The position numbers and the translations under genes were made by a program. Positions 33,047 through 43,838 of a stretch of DNA of 64,000 bases are shown one piece after another (positions within the stretch are counted from its first letter, which is position 1; each line of letters begins with the position of its first letter). A model generated the notes under the pieces. That model was not told the origin of the DNA and did no database searches. It saw nothing but the letters and a program-made list of their open reading frames with translations. This DNA comes from Chlorocebus sabaeus (Eukaryota; Chordata; Mammalia; Primates; Cercopithecidae), in assembly GCF_047675955.1 (NCBI RefSeq), contig NC_132910.1:92282923-92346922 (forward strand). Reading direction: 5' to 3'.

Positions 33047-33350
33047 GGTCGGGCGCGGTGGCTCATGCCTGTAATCCCAGCCAGCACTTTGGTAGGCCGA
33101 GGTCAGGAGATTGAGACCATCCTGGCTAACACGGTGAAACCCCGTCTCTACTAAATATACAAAACCAAAATTAGCTGGGTGTGGTGACGGGCGCCTGTAG
33201 TCCCAGCTACTCGGGAGGCTGAGGAGGGAGAATGGCGTGAACCCGGGAGGCGGAGCTTGCAGTGAGCCGAGATCCCGCCACTACACTCCAGGCTGGGTGA
33301 CAGAGCGAGATTCTGTCTCAAAAAAAAAAAACAAAAAAACAAAAAAAAAA
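33047..33350 (+). mobile_element. AluY, sense
   Basis: The element opens with 'ggtcgggcgcggtggctcatg' and has AluY-type 'gagattgagaccatcctgg', 'ggcgtgaacccgggagg' and 'agcttgcagtgagccgag'. The tail is A-rich with single C's. Target duplications AGAGTGAAAAA flank it at 33035-33045 and 33352-33362. It is placed 30 bases from the preceding antisense Alu, giving an inverted Alu pair. Confidence 0.95.
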
Positions 33351-33479
33351 CAGAGTGAAAAACAAATCCTCTCCTCTCTTCTCCTGGATCTCTCCTGCTT
33401 TGCTTCCCAGCACACATTCGCCCTCTGCTTAGGTCCTCTTCTGAATTTGTGTGGCCTGGGGACCACACCTTAACTCTAG

Positions 33480-33904
33480 AGATGCTGCACATGACCCACG
33501 CTTAGGTGATCAGAACACCTAATTCCCACAGTGATTGCCTCAGAAGCGGGCATATGACTTAATCATAGCTGAAAATATGCAATAAGAATTATAGTAGGAT
33601 TTCCGGGAAGGGCCATCTCTCTTCCATGCTTTATGTAAAGTGGAGAGACTAGAGGGTCTGGAGCTGCTGCCGTTATCTACTACCAGAAGCCTAAGACAGA
33701 AGCCACACAGGGGAGGGAAGAGACAAGTGATAGAAAAGAATTACAGTGGTATTGCTTGAACTTTCAAGGTCACAATGTTTGAAGACAGCAAGAGGTATTT
33801 CTGGGCTTTTCAGGTTCTGTAAATTAAGAGATTTTCTAAAATCTGTTTATGAAGGGTTGTCTGTCACTTGCAAATCCAGCCTCCTAACTCAAGAGAGCTA
33901 AGGG
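33480..33904 (+). mobile_element. Old LTR-like repeat, uncertain
   Basis: 'cacagtgattgcctcagaagcgggcatatgactt' and the end 'gttgtctgtcacttgcaaatcc' with 'tcctaactcaaga' resemble ancient mammalian LTRs in the MLT1 group, where a similar end reads 'ctgtcacttgcaacc...agtcct'. The middle is too diverged for me to align. Confidence 0.4.
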
Positions 33905-34016
33905 TGCAACAATCTAAGAATGATAGAATAAAGTTTGGTGGAACTACTCATAGGCTAGAAGGTAGTCATTAAAAGTTGTTATGAAAGCTATGTAGTAAGA
34001 GACAGGATACAAAATA
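33905..34016 (+). mobile_element. L1M 3' fragment, left part
   Basis: 'tagtcattaaaagttgttatgaaagc', 'agacaggatacaaaata' fit the region of older L1 elements near the ORF2 end. It continues at 34667 after the Tigger insertion. Confidence 0.5.
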
Positions 34017-34666
34017 CAATTGAGCCTCATTATTTGCATATTCCATATTTGCAAATTCTATTTGCTAAAATTTACTTGTGCACCCCCAAATCAATACCAC
34101 GGCACTTTTTCAGTCACTTGCAGCCATATGCAATGCAGCAAGCGTTTCAGTCACTTGATGTGCATATTTCCTGACTGAAGTTAAACAAGGTTGTACTCTG
34201 CATTCTTGTTTCAGCTCCCATTCTATCAGTGAATGTCCTTTGGCTGTCTATTTAATCACTTTTTTTCCAGCTTCTTGTTGATGATTTTACTATTTGAAAT
34301 AGTCTCCAGATGTGGTTCTAACATGCTGTCTAGTGTTCCTAAGCACAAAAAGGCTGTGATGTGCCTTATGGAGAAAATAAATGTATCAGATAAGCTTTGT
34401 TCAGGTATGAGTTAGTTATAGCGGTGCGGTGTTGGCTGTCAGTTCAATGCTAATGAAACAATCAACAATATATAAAAATAAAGCGTTTTTGAATAGAAAC
34501 ATACAAAAGGCAAGGTTATATATTGATTAATTGATGAAGATGTGAACAGAGGCTCACAGGAGCCTAACACTACGTTTCTCCTAGGAACAGTGGCTCATTT
34601 TTTGCTAAATGAGTGTTTGTGGTAACTTCATAGAAAATAGCTATCACAAATAATGAAAATAGACTG
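34017..34666 (-). mobile_element. Tigger-type DNA transposon (MER44/Tigger7-like)
   Basis: A 650-base non-autonomous element begins 'caattgagcctcattatttgc' and ends 'aataatgaaaatagactg'. The ends are imperfect inverted repeats of the Tigger kind, and TA dinucleotides lie on both sides (34015-34016 and 34667-34668), as expected of Tc1/mariner target duplications. Inside, 'ataccacggcactttttcagtcacttg', 'gctgtgatgtgccttatggag' and 'gcgtttttgaatagaaac' fit the group. The short frame 34233-34415 comes from the fossil internal region. Confidence 0.85.
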
Positions 34667-34810
34667 TATATAAGCATTGCATACAAAAGGAAAAGATTGG
34701 AAAAATGACCACTCAAAATAACAGTGGTGGTACTATACTGATAGGACTGTGCGTTTTTTCATCTTTACATTAATTTTCAAATGTTTAAGAACAGAATAAT
34801 ATCTCTATGG
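34667..34810 (+). mobile_element. L1M 3' fragment, right part
   Basis: 'ataacagtggtggtactatactgataggac', 'tttttcatctttacattaatttt' and 'caaatgtttaagaacag' fit the 3' end of an older L1 and continue the copy broken by the Tigger element. Confidence 0.45.
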
Positions 34811-35339
34811 TAAAAAAATACATTTTAGAAATACCAGACATATAGAAAACCAACAAAACCTGCACAAAAACTACATTGGGCTTTCTATTCAGAGTCAGTT
34901 TAAAGCAAATGTGAAAGTTCGTTTATTATTTTTAGGGTCTCACTTCATTCAAAAAATACAATAAACAATAAAATATTTATTTTGGCATAACTTAGTTTGG
35001 TTGCCTACTTAAATCACCAGATTTGACTGTTAATGATTTGTTTCCCTAAAATCAAATTTATGTCTAAGAAATGTGTCCAAGTCCTAAATGCATAGATTAT
35101 AATAATCAGAACACTGGAAAGAATACTGGGGTTATTTTTATCTAACTTCCCATTCAATATAAATGTTCTTGCATACCATTCCCAAAAGATAAGAATCTGA
35201 TTTTTTTTTTGGAATTTGTTCTATAAAGGGAAGTTTACTACCAGATAATATCTTTTTGGTCAGTTTAATCGTTACCAATACTTTTTATATTTATCAATAT
35301 TCCTGTAACAGTCTGTGGTTTTTAACTACAGAGGATAAA
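34811..35339. other. Unassigned DNA
   Basis: No repeat family or exon recognised. Confidence 0.35.
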
Positions 35340-35560
35340 TCAAATCCCCTTTGTGGAATATAGTTCTTCAAATATTGCAGGGAAGGTATCATGTCGTTCC
35401 TGTGGCTTTTCTTTTCTAGGTTAAATATCTCCAGGATCTTTATCCATTCTTCATAAGAGTATACTTTTTAATCCTCTGTTTTCCCATTCTACCTTGTCTC
35501 CATGAGCTCCAGCTTAGCGATGCGCTACTTAATATGATGAAATCAACACTGAGGAAAATG
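35340..35560. mobile_element. L3/CR1 LINE fragment
   Basis: 'gggaaggtatcatgtcgttcctgtggc', 'ttctaggttaaatatctccaggatc' and 'cattcttcataagagtatac' resemble the conserved L3/CR1 3' text ('tcatgtcaccccttagtc', 'aggctaaacattccaagttc', 'tttcctcatagg'). Diverged; strand not assigned. Confidence 0.5.
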
Positions 35561-36457
35561 TGGGATTTTCAGGCCCAGTAATACCTCTGCTTCCACTGCA
35601 CTTGACATTTTTCAAAAGAAGAAATCCAAAAGGGCTCTGAGAAATCGAGGCTTCTGGTGTGAGTGTACTAGCCCTCAATGTGATGCCTGCAAGAAAATAA
35701 ACACTCTCTGGGATAAATAGAACTAGTATATTAAAATAATCCATGTGTAGGTATAGCTTGTATTTCTGTTTTTAATTTTCTCGTTTTCTCTCTTTATTGT
35801 CTAGTTATTTTTTAATTTTTATCAATCATAATAATTCAAACAAATTATTACCTTCTTGTCCCATTTGAGCTTTTTGTTTTTAGTTCTTGCCCTGCCCACT
35901 TTTATGGCAATTGTAGATTTCTTTAACATTGTTGCCTTAGAAAGCAACAGAAGCTACAATTCAAACTTTTCTAATTCTTATAGGTATTTTTGTCACACTA
36001 CACAGTGAAATGTTTTGGTTTTTGATTTAACCTTATGTTTTCACACCATATTGAGTAACTAATGCTTTCATCTGCTAAACCTGCTTATGATATGATATAA
36101 TGTTTATATCCCTAAGACTTCTCACTGAATAATAAAAGCAACAAATTGTAGTATACTGGGTGATATAGAGAATATGTAAAAGGGTTTTTGTTGTGGTTGT
36201 TAATTATGCTTTAAAAATTTTTTGTGCATCCAGCTAACTCTAGTGGTGAAATTATATGCTTTAGACTTTTATTACAAGTGATCTTGTATATGCTTTAGAC
36301 TTTTGTTACAAGTGATCTTGTTGTCAGGCATTCTTATGAGTGTCTGACGTTGAGTTAAGAACTTTAGCAAAAATCATAAGAACTTTGGATATAGAAATAG
36401 AAACATATACCTTATTTAAAATTTTTATTTCTATACACTTCTCAGTGCAGTGATTCA
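35561..36457. other. Unassigned DNA with a 34-bp tandem duplication
   Basis: A 34-bp word beginning TATATGCTTTAGACTTTT occurs at 36253-36286 and again at 36287-36320 with one mismatch. The remainder has no named repeat or gene. Confidence 0.5.
36253..36320. repeat. 34-bp tandem duplication, two copies
   Basis: Two adjacent copies differ at a single base (A/G). The near-identity suggests a recent local duplication. Confidence 0.95.
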
Positions 36458-39400
36458 TTTTTAATTGATACATAATATTTTTATGTATTTATGGGGTACA
36501 TGTGATATTTTGTTACATGCATAGAATGTGTAAGGATCAAGTCAGTTTATTTAGGGTATCTATCACCTCGAGGATTTATCATGTCTATGTGTTAGAAACA
36601 TTTCAAGTCCTCCATTCCAGTTATTTTGAAATATAACATACATTGTTGTTAGCTATAGTGATTCTACTCTGCTACTAAACAATAGAATGTATTTGTTCTA
36701 CCTAACTGTACATTTGTACTCATTAACCAACCTCTTTCAGCTCCCACCCCCAACCAACCCACACACCCTTCTTAGTCTCTGATATCTACATTCTACTCTC
36801 CTACCTTCATGAGATCAAACTTTGAAAGCTCCCACTATGAATGAGAAAATGCAATATTTGTCTTTTGGTGCATGGCTTATTTCACTTAAAATAAAGACCT
36901 CTAGCTCCAGCCACATTGCTGCAAATGACATAATTTCATTCTTTTTAGTGAGTAGTATTCCACTGTGTATGTATACCACATTTTCTTTATCCATTTGTTT
37001 GTTAATAAATATTTGTTAGGTTGATCTTGTGTCTTTGCCATTGTGAATAGTGCTGCAATAAACATGAGGGTGCAGGTATCTTTTTGATATATTGATGTCT
37101 TTTCCTTTGGGTAAATACCCAGTAGTGGGATTGCTGTATCATATGGTAGTTGTACTTTTAGTTTTTTGAGGAACCCCCATATTGTTTTCTATGATGGCTG
37201 TACTAATTTACATTCCCACCAAAAGTATTTAAGAGTTTTCTTTTCTCTGTATTCTCATCATCATCATTTTTTTTTTTTAAAAAATAGCCATTTTAAGTGG
37301 AGTGAGATGATATTTTTGTGGTTTTGATTTGTGTTTCCTTGGTAATTACCAATGTGAAGCCTTTTTTTCAGACTCATAGGCCATTGTATGTCTTTCTTTG
37401 GGAAATATGTATTTATGTCCTTTGCCCACTTTTTAATGGGATTATTTGTGTTTTTTTAAAACTGTTGAGTTGTTTCAGTTCCTTGTATTTATCCTTGTCA
37501 GATAGTTTGCAAATATTTTCTTTGTTCGCCAGGTTATCTCTTCACTTTGTTGATTGTTTCCTTTGCAGCACAGGAGCTTTTTAGTTTAACATAGTCCCAT
37601 CTGTCTAATTTTGTTTTTGTTTCCTATATTTTTGAGGTCTTAGCTATAAAATCATTGCCTAGACCAATGTGCTGAAATATTTCCCTGATGTGTTCTTGTA
37701 GCAGTTTTACACTTTTGCATCTTAGGTGTAAGTGTTTAATGCATTGAGTTGATTTTTGCATAGGGTGATAGATACGATCTAGCTTCATTCTTCTGTAGAT
37801 GGATACCCAATTTTCCCAGCACCATTTATTGAAGAGGGTGTTTTTTCCCCTCAATGTATGTTTTTGGCAACTTTGTAGAAAATCAGTTAGCTATAAATTT
37901 GTGGATTTGTTTTTGGTTCTCCATTCTGTTCCATTGGTCTATGTGTTTGTTTTTATACCAATATTGTAGAGGTTTTTCACCTCCTTGGCTAAATTTGTTC
38001 CTAGGTAATTTTTTTGGTAGCAATTGTAAATGGTATTGCATTCTTGATTTCTTTCCCAGCTAGTTCATTGTTGGATTATAGAAATGCTACTGATTTTTGG
38101 GTGTTGATATTGTATCCTACCACTTCATTGAGTATATTTGCCATATATAAGACTTTTTTTTTTTTTGGTGGAATCTTCAGGTTTTTCTAGATATAACATC
38201 AAGTTGTTTGCCAAAAGAGATGGTTCGATTTCCTCTTTTTCAATTTGGAGGCTTTTATTTCTTCCTCTTGCCTAATTGGGCTGGCTAAGACATCTAGCAC
38301 TATATGTATTAGGAGTGATAAAAGTGAGTATCTGTCTTGTTCCAGTTCTTAGAGGAAAGGCTTTCAGCTTTTCCCCATTCAGTGGATGTTAGCTGTGGGT
38401 TTATCATATATGGCTTTTATTATATTGAGGTATGTTCCTTCTATGCTCAGTTTGTTGAGAGTTAATCATGAAGGGATATTAAATTTTGTAAAATACTTTT
38501 TCTGCATCTGTTGAGATAATCATATAGTTTTTGCCCTTCATTCTTTTGTGCAATGTGTAACATTTATTAATTTGTATATGTTGTACCATCCTTGTATCAA
38601 TGGGATAAATACCACTTGATCATGACATATAATATTTTTGATGTACTGCTGCATTCAGTTTGCTCGTATTTTGATGGGGATTTTTGTATCTACGTTCATC
38701 ATGAATATTGGTCTGTAGTTTCATTTTGTTGTTGTTGTATCATTATCTGGTTTGGGTATCAGGGTAATAGGGCCTTGTAGAGTGACTTAGGAAAAATTCA
38801 TTCCTTTTCATTTATTGGAATGGTGTGAAGATAATTGCTGTTAGATCTTCTTTGGAAGTTTAAATTTGGCAGAATTTGACAGTGATCCTGAACTTCTTTG
38901 ATGGGAGATTTTATTTTTACTATTACTGATTCAATCTCATTACTCATTATTGGTCTGTTCAGGTTTTCTATTTATTTCTGATTCAACCGTGGTAGGCTGT
39001 GTGTTTCTAAAAATTTATTCATTTACTCTAGGTTTTCTAGTTTGTTAGTGTGTAGTTGTTCATAATAGTCTCTGCTGATCTCTTATATTTCTGTGATCTG
39101 TGATGTCAGTTATAATGTCTTCTTTTTCATTTGTTATTTTATTTATTTGGGTCTTCTCTCTTTTTTTCATGGTTAGTTTAGCTAGTGGTTTATTAATTTA
39201 GTTTATTTTCCCTTTTGTTTTTTGACTCTTTGTTGTGTTCTTTAGTCTCTATTTTGTTTATTTCTGCTCTAATCTATATCATTTCTTTCCTTTTGCTAAT
39301 TTTGGGTTTGGTTTGTCACTGTGTTTATAGTTCCTTGAGGTGGATCATTAGATTGCTTATTTAAAATCTTTCTACTTTTTCAATATAGATTTTAGTGCTA

Positions 39401-39575
39401 TACACTTCCCTGTTAGCACTGATTTTGCATCCCATTAGTTTTGGTATGTTGTGTTTCAAGTTTCACTTGTTTCTAGAAATTTGACCTAATGTTATTCAAG
39501 AGCATGTTGTTTAATTTCCTTATATTTATGTATTTTTCCCAAGTTTATTTTTTATTGATATTTAGTTTTATTCTA

Positions 39576-39962
39576 TTATAGTCTGAGAAGATACTTGATA
39601 TAATTTTTATTTTTCAAAAATTTGTTGAGACTTGTTTTGGGTTCTAACATATAGTTTATCTTGGAGAATGTTCCATGTGCTGAGGAGAATATATATGTTG
39701 AAGCTGTTGGATAAAATGTTCTGTAGATGTCTTTTAGGTCCATTTCGTCTAAAGTGCCGTTTAAATCCAATGTTGCTTTGTTAATTTTCTGTCTAGATGA
39801 TCTGTCTAATGCTGAGAGTGGGATGTTAAAGTTCCCGATTACTATTGTGTTTGAGTCTATCTCTCTCTTTAGATCTAAAATATTTGCTTTATATATCTGG
39901 GTGCTCCAGTGTTGCGTGCATATATGTTTAGAATTATTATATCCTTTTGCTGAATTGATCAC
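39576..39962 (-). pseudogene. L1 ORF2 endonuclease remnant
   Basis: The 128-aa frame reads through much of the APE-like endonuclease: 'TIVIGNFNIPLSALDRSSRQKINKATLDLNGTL', 'DLKDIYRTFYP', 'FSSAHGTFSKINYML'. The catalytic GDFN has become GNFN (Asp to Asn). The host L1 is an old copy without a full ORF2, so this is not a working protein. Confidence 0.85.
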
Positions 39963-40176
39963 TTTATTATTATCTTATGACCTTCTTTTTCTAATTGTAC
40001 TGTTTTGGACTTAAAATCTGTTATTTCGGATAGAAGTACAGTTACTCCTGCTTGTTTTTGGTTTCTATTTGTGTGGATTTTTTTTTCATCCCTTTACTTT
40101 CAGTTTACATGTGTCTTTACAGGTGAGATGAGTTTCTTGTAAGCAGCATATAGTTGGGTTTAAAAAATACATTCAG

Positions 40177-40505
40177 GGCTGGGTGCGGTGGCTCATGCCT
40201 GTAATTCCAGCACTTTGGGAGGCCAAAGTTGGCAAAACATGAGTTCAGGAGTTTGAGACCAGCCTGGCCAACATAGTGAAACCCTGTCTCTACTAAAAAT
40301 ACAAAAATTAGCTGCACATGGTGGTGCGTGCCTGTAGTCCTAGCTACTCGGGAGGCTGAGGCAGGGGAATTGCTTGAACCCAGGAGACAGAGGTTGTGGT
40401 GAGCCAAGATTGTGCCACTGCACTCCAGCCTGGGCAAAGAGTGAGACTCCCTCTCAAAAATAAAATAAAATAAAATAAAATAAAATAAAATAAAATAAAA
40501 TAAAA
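40177..40505 (+). mobile_element. Full-length Alu (S-like) with (AAAAT)n tail
   Basis: A complete Alu from 'ggctgggtgcggtggctcatgc' to 'agagtgagactccctctc', then about ten AAAAT units (40456-40506). The duplicated target includes ATTCAG, seen before the Alu at 40171-40176 and after the tail at 40505-40510. It lies in the antisense L1. Confidence 0.95.
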
Positions 40506-40506
40506 T
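40456..40506. repeat. (AAAAT)n pentanucleotide repeat
   Basis: About ten pentamer units form the tail of the Alu at 40177-40505. Uninterrupted, so likely length-variable between individuals. Confidence 0.97.
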
Positions 40507-41863
40507 TCAGCAAGTTCATATCTTTTACATGGAAGGAGTAATCAATTTATATTCAAGATTATTATTTATATGTAAGGGCTTACTTCTGTCATTTTATTTA
40601 TTGATTCCTGGTTGTTTTGTATATCCTTTGTTCTTTTTGTTCTCTCTTATTGTTTATCATTGTCATGTAGTGGTTTTCTATAGCGGTAACATTTAAGTCC
40701 CTTCTCATCCTCATTTGTATGTTTGCTCTACCAGTGGGCTTTATACATTCATGTGTTTTCATATGGTAGATATTGTTCTTTTGCTTTCACATGTAGAACT
40801 CCCTTCAGCATTTCTTATAGGGCCAGTCTAGTGGTTGTAAATTCCCTTAGCTTTTGTTTGTCTGGAAAATATTTTTTTTCTCTTTCATTTATGAAGGACA
40901 TTGCTGCTCGTAATTTTTTCTTTTAGCACTTTGAATACATAATCCAACTTTCTCCTGGCCTGTAAGGTTTCTGATGAAAAATATACTGCTTGTCTGATTG
41001 GAGTTCCCTTAAATGTGACTAGATGCTTTTTTCTTGTTTTTAGAATTCTCTCTTTGTCTTTGACTTATAACGATTTGACTATAATGTACTATGGAGAAGA
41101 CATTTTCGAATTGTATCTGTTTGGAGATTCATGAGCTTCCTGTATCTGGAAGTCTACATCTCTTGCTAGATTTTGAAAGTTTTCAGATAAATTAAATAGG
41201 TTTCTATCCCTTCCATATTTTCCTTTGCCTCCTGGGACACTGATAATTCAAATATTTCATCACTTTATTGTGTACCATATGTCATGCAGACTTTGTTCAT
41301 TGTTTTTATTCATTTTTCTTTATTTGTATCTGGGTTATTTCAAAAGACTTGTCTTCAAGTTCTAAAATTATTCCTTCTATGTAATCCAGTCTATTGCTGA
41401 AGCTTTCAAATGTATTTTGCATTTATTTGGTGAATTAATTAGTTCCCAAATTTCTATTTTTTAATGACATCCATTATTTTGGTAAATTTCTCAATTGTAT
41501 CCTGAATTATTTTTTCTGATTTCTTTGTATTGTTTATCTAAATTGTTTTGTATGTCATCGAGCTTCTTCAATATAATTATGTTTAATTCTTTATTCAGGA
41601 TTTCATACTTTTTAAAATTGGAATCTACTGCTGGAAAATGATTGTGTTCTTTTGGAAATGTCATATTTCATTGGTTATTAATGGTTTTTTGTGTCCTTAA
41701 GTTGATATCTGCATATCTGTTGTAAAGTCAGTTTTTCCAGGTTTTTGAATTGGTTTCATAGGGGACAACTTTTTCCTTAAGATGTATCTATGATGTTGGT
41801 TGCATAGGGCACGTTGGCCTTGATTCTGAGGCATGCAGTAGTGTAGTCTTTGTATAATTTTTT

Positions 41864-42015
41864 TTTTTTTTTTTTTTTTTGGTTGAGACGGAATCTCGTT
41901 CTGTCGCCCAGGCTGGAGTGCAGTGGCTGGATCTCAGCTCACTGCAAGCTCCGCCTCCCGGGTTTACGCCATTCTCCTGCCTCAGCCTCCCAAGTAGCTG
42001 GGACTACAGGCGCCC
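41864..42015 (-). mobile_element. 5'-truncated AluY, antisense
   Basis: Poly(T) and 'gagacggaatctcgttctgtcg' lead into the right arm only, ending at 'gggactacaggcgcccg'. The target duplication GTCTTTGTATAATTTTT flanks it at 41846-41862 and 42016-42032. The bases match AluY ('aagctccgcctcccggg'). Inserted in the L1 5' UTR. Confidence 0.95.
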
Positions 42016-42420
42016 GTCTTTGTATAATTTTTTAACCTGTAGACAGCTTCAGCAGTCTGTGACTTCCTCAGTAGCTTAGAGTGCAGTTTTTAGTGAAGGC
42101 TGTTGTGAAGATTTTCTGGTGATGGGGATGAGCAGTTGGGGACTAAAGTTGTACTGAGTGGTTAACTGGGCCCCACGGTGATGTATACTGGCATTGGTAT
42201 CAGCAGGTCCGGGCAGGTAAATTCTTGGGTCTCCAGGCAGCTTGCTCATGTGCTGGCAATGGCAGCAGTGAGCCAGGTGGGTGGGTGGGTCCTTGGGCCC
42301 CTGGGCAGCAGGCATGGTGTGGTCAATGGCTGCGGCAGTGGAAAGATAATCTATTGGCTTCCAAGTGGTCTGTGCTGGTGTTGGCAATGGCAGCAGTGGT
42401 CTGAGTATCGATGTAGTCAT

Positions 42421-42649
42421 TCTTTAGTTCACTTTAATAAATGAGTATAATTTTACCTATCAAAATTTGTTTAAAATAAATATCTCTTATTTGTTTTATC
42501 TGCTTTGACATTAAGGATAAAATAATCTTAACCATCTTTTATGCAATGATTAATTCCACTAATATTAATTTACTTAACTGCTGCATCCATATTTCCATGC
42601 CAATTTATATTCCATAATTCCACATACGTTTATTTATAAAGAAATCATT
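42421..42649. other. Unassigned AT-rich DNA
   Basis: No repeat or gene recognised. Confidence 0.35.
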
Positions 42650-43160
42650 AGGACAAAGTCAGTGTAGGTTGGGAATATGTAGCTTGACATCTAGAAGGAA
42701 AATTTGATTCATCTGGTTTTCCATGGTGTGGAAGGTGTTTGGGTTGCTCACCAGTATTTCCGGTTTTACTCTTTTTAGGCACACAACGCTGGGGGACACT
42801 GGTGGGAAAGGGATTATATTTCCACTCTTTCTTGAAGATTGACGTGATCTGGTGACTCAATTTAGTCAACAAAATGTGAGTAGAAGTGATAAGCAGTGCT
42901 TTGGTGCAGAAGTACTTATCATCCACATGAGACTGCCCAGCACACTCCTTTGCTGTGGTGACTCAGGAGCACTATTATAAGGATAGTGCCATGCAGTCAA
43001 GGCAGCTATCGAAGCAGAGCCCATGCCTTCAGGACAGACATTTTCATGGGGTATGAAGGACTTTGGGTGACTGAGAAACAACATTTTTTTTTGTACTAAA
43101 TATCTGGTATTATGGTGGTGTTTTTTGTTACTACAGCATAAACCAACCAATTCTGACAGG
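42650..43160 (+). mobile_element. Old LTR-like repeat (MLT1-type?), sense
   Basis: 'gatctggtgactcaatttagtcaacaaaatg', 'agaagtgataagcagtgctttgg' and a 3' end 'ttttttgttactacagcataaacc' with 'aattctgacag' resemble an ancient MaLR-type LTR whose terminus reads 'ttgttactgcagcataac'. Overlapping minus-strand frames (42648-43150) have no recognised domain. Confidence 0.45.
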
Positions 43161-43534
43161 TATCCATGCCTTTGTCTCTAATTAGTTTGTACTTTAATAG
43201 GCAGTCACTCTGTTTTGTTGTTCACATATGTTTTTGACTGCACTGCCTTTTGGTAATTAACTGTCTTTTTTTCCTAAGCAGTGTGAAGCTTTGGCACCTT
43301 TCCCCTTTTTCACTTGCACCATCTCAGATGAAATGCACTGGACATAATGTCTGGGTTCAATGCTTCGTAATCTACTTGTGCTGGCTCCAAGAAGATAATT
43401 TTTTGAAGCATTGGGAGGACATTTTTCCATTTGTTTGATTTTATGGGTGAACATAGTACACGATAGAAGGAGTGAATGGGATCCCAACTGGACAGCAGAA
43501 AAGGACTTTGGAGCTGCTATAAAAATTGAAAACT
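43161..43534. other. Unassigned DNA
   Basis: No repeat recognised. A 113-aa minus-strand frame (43257-43598) runs into the next Alu and has no domain of its own. Confidence 0.35.
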
Positions 43535-43838
43535 GGCCAGGCGCGGTGGCTCTCGCCTGTAATCCTAGCACTTTGGGAGGCCTAGATGGGCGGATCATGA
43601 GGTCAGGAGATCGAGACTATCATGGCTAACATGGTGACACCCCGCCTCTATTAAAAATACAAAAAAATTAGCCGGGCATGGTGGCGGGCGCCTGTAGTCC
43701 CAGCTACTTGGGACACTGAGGCAGGAGAATGGCGTGACCCCAGGAGGCAGAGCTTGCAGGGAGCCAAGATCACGCCACTGCACTCCAACCTGGGTAACAG
43801 AGTGAGACTCCATCTCAAAATAAAATAAAATAAAATAG
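43535..43838 (+). mobile_element. AluY, sense, (AAAAT)n tail
   Basis: Opens 'ggccaggcgcggtggctctcg' and includes 'gagatcgagactatcatggc', 'gaatggcgtgaccccagg' and 'gcttgcagggagcc', an AluY. The tail is four AAAAT units. I could not fix a target duplication. Confidence 0.93.

Larger units (their letters stand above)
36458..42420 (-). mobile_element. Old L1 LINE, antisense, long copy
   Basis: On the plus strand the 3' UTR comes first ('ttatggggtacatgtgatattttg', about 36458-36800), then ORF2 in reverse (about 37000-40150), the ORF1 region and a GC-rich 5' UTR (about 41650-42420). About 5.5 kb remain without two inserted Alus (40177-40505 and 41864-42015). The reverse transcriptase box at about 38178-38225 reads L-A-N-N where active copies have FADD. 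The open frame at 39576-39962 is the endonuclease. L1MA/L1MB-type 3' UTR. The 5' end is truncated or too worn to place exactly. Confidence 0.85.

Noticed and set aside
43257..43598. 113-aa minus-strand frame
   Set aside because: Partly an AluY read in reverse, the rest without a domain.
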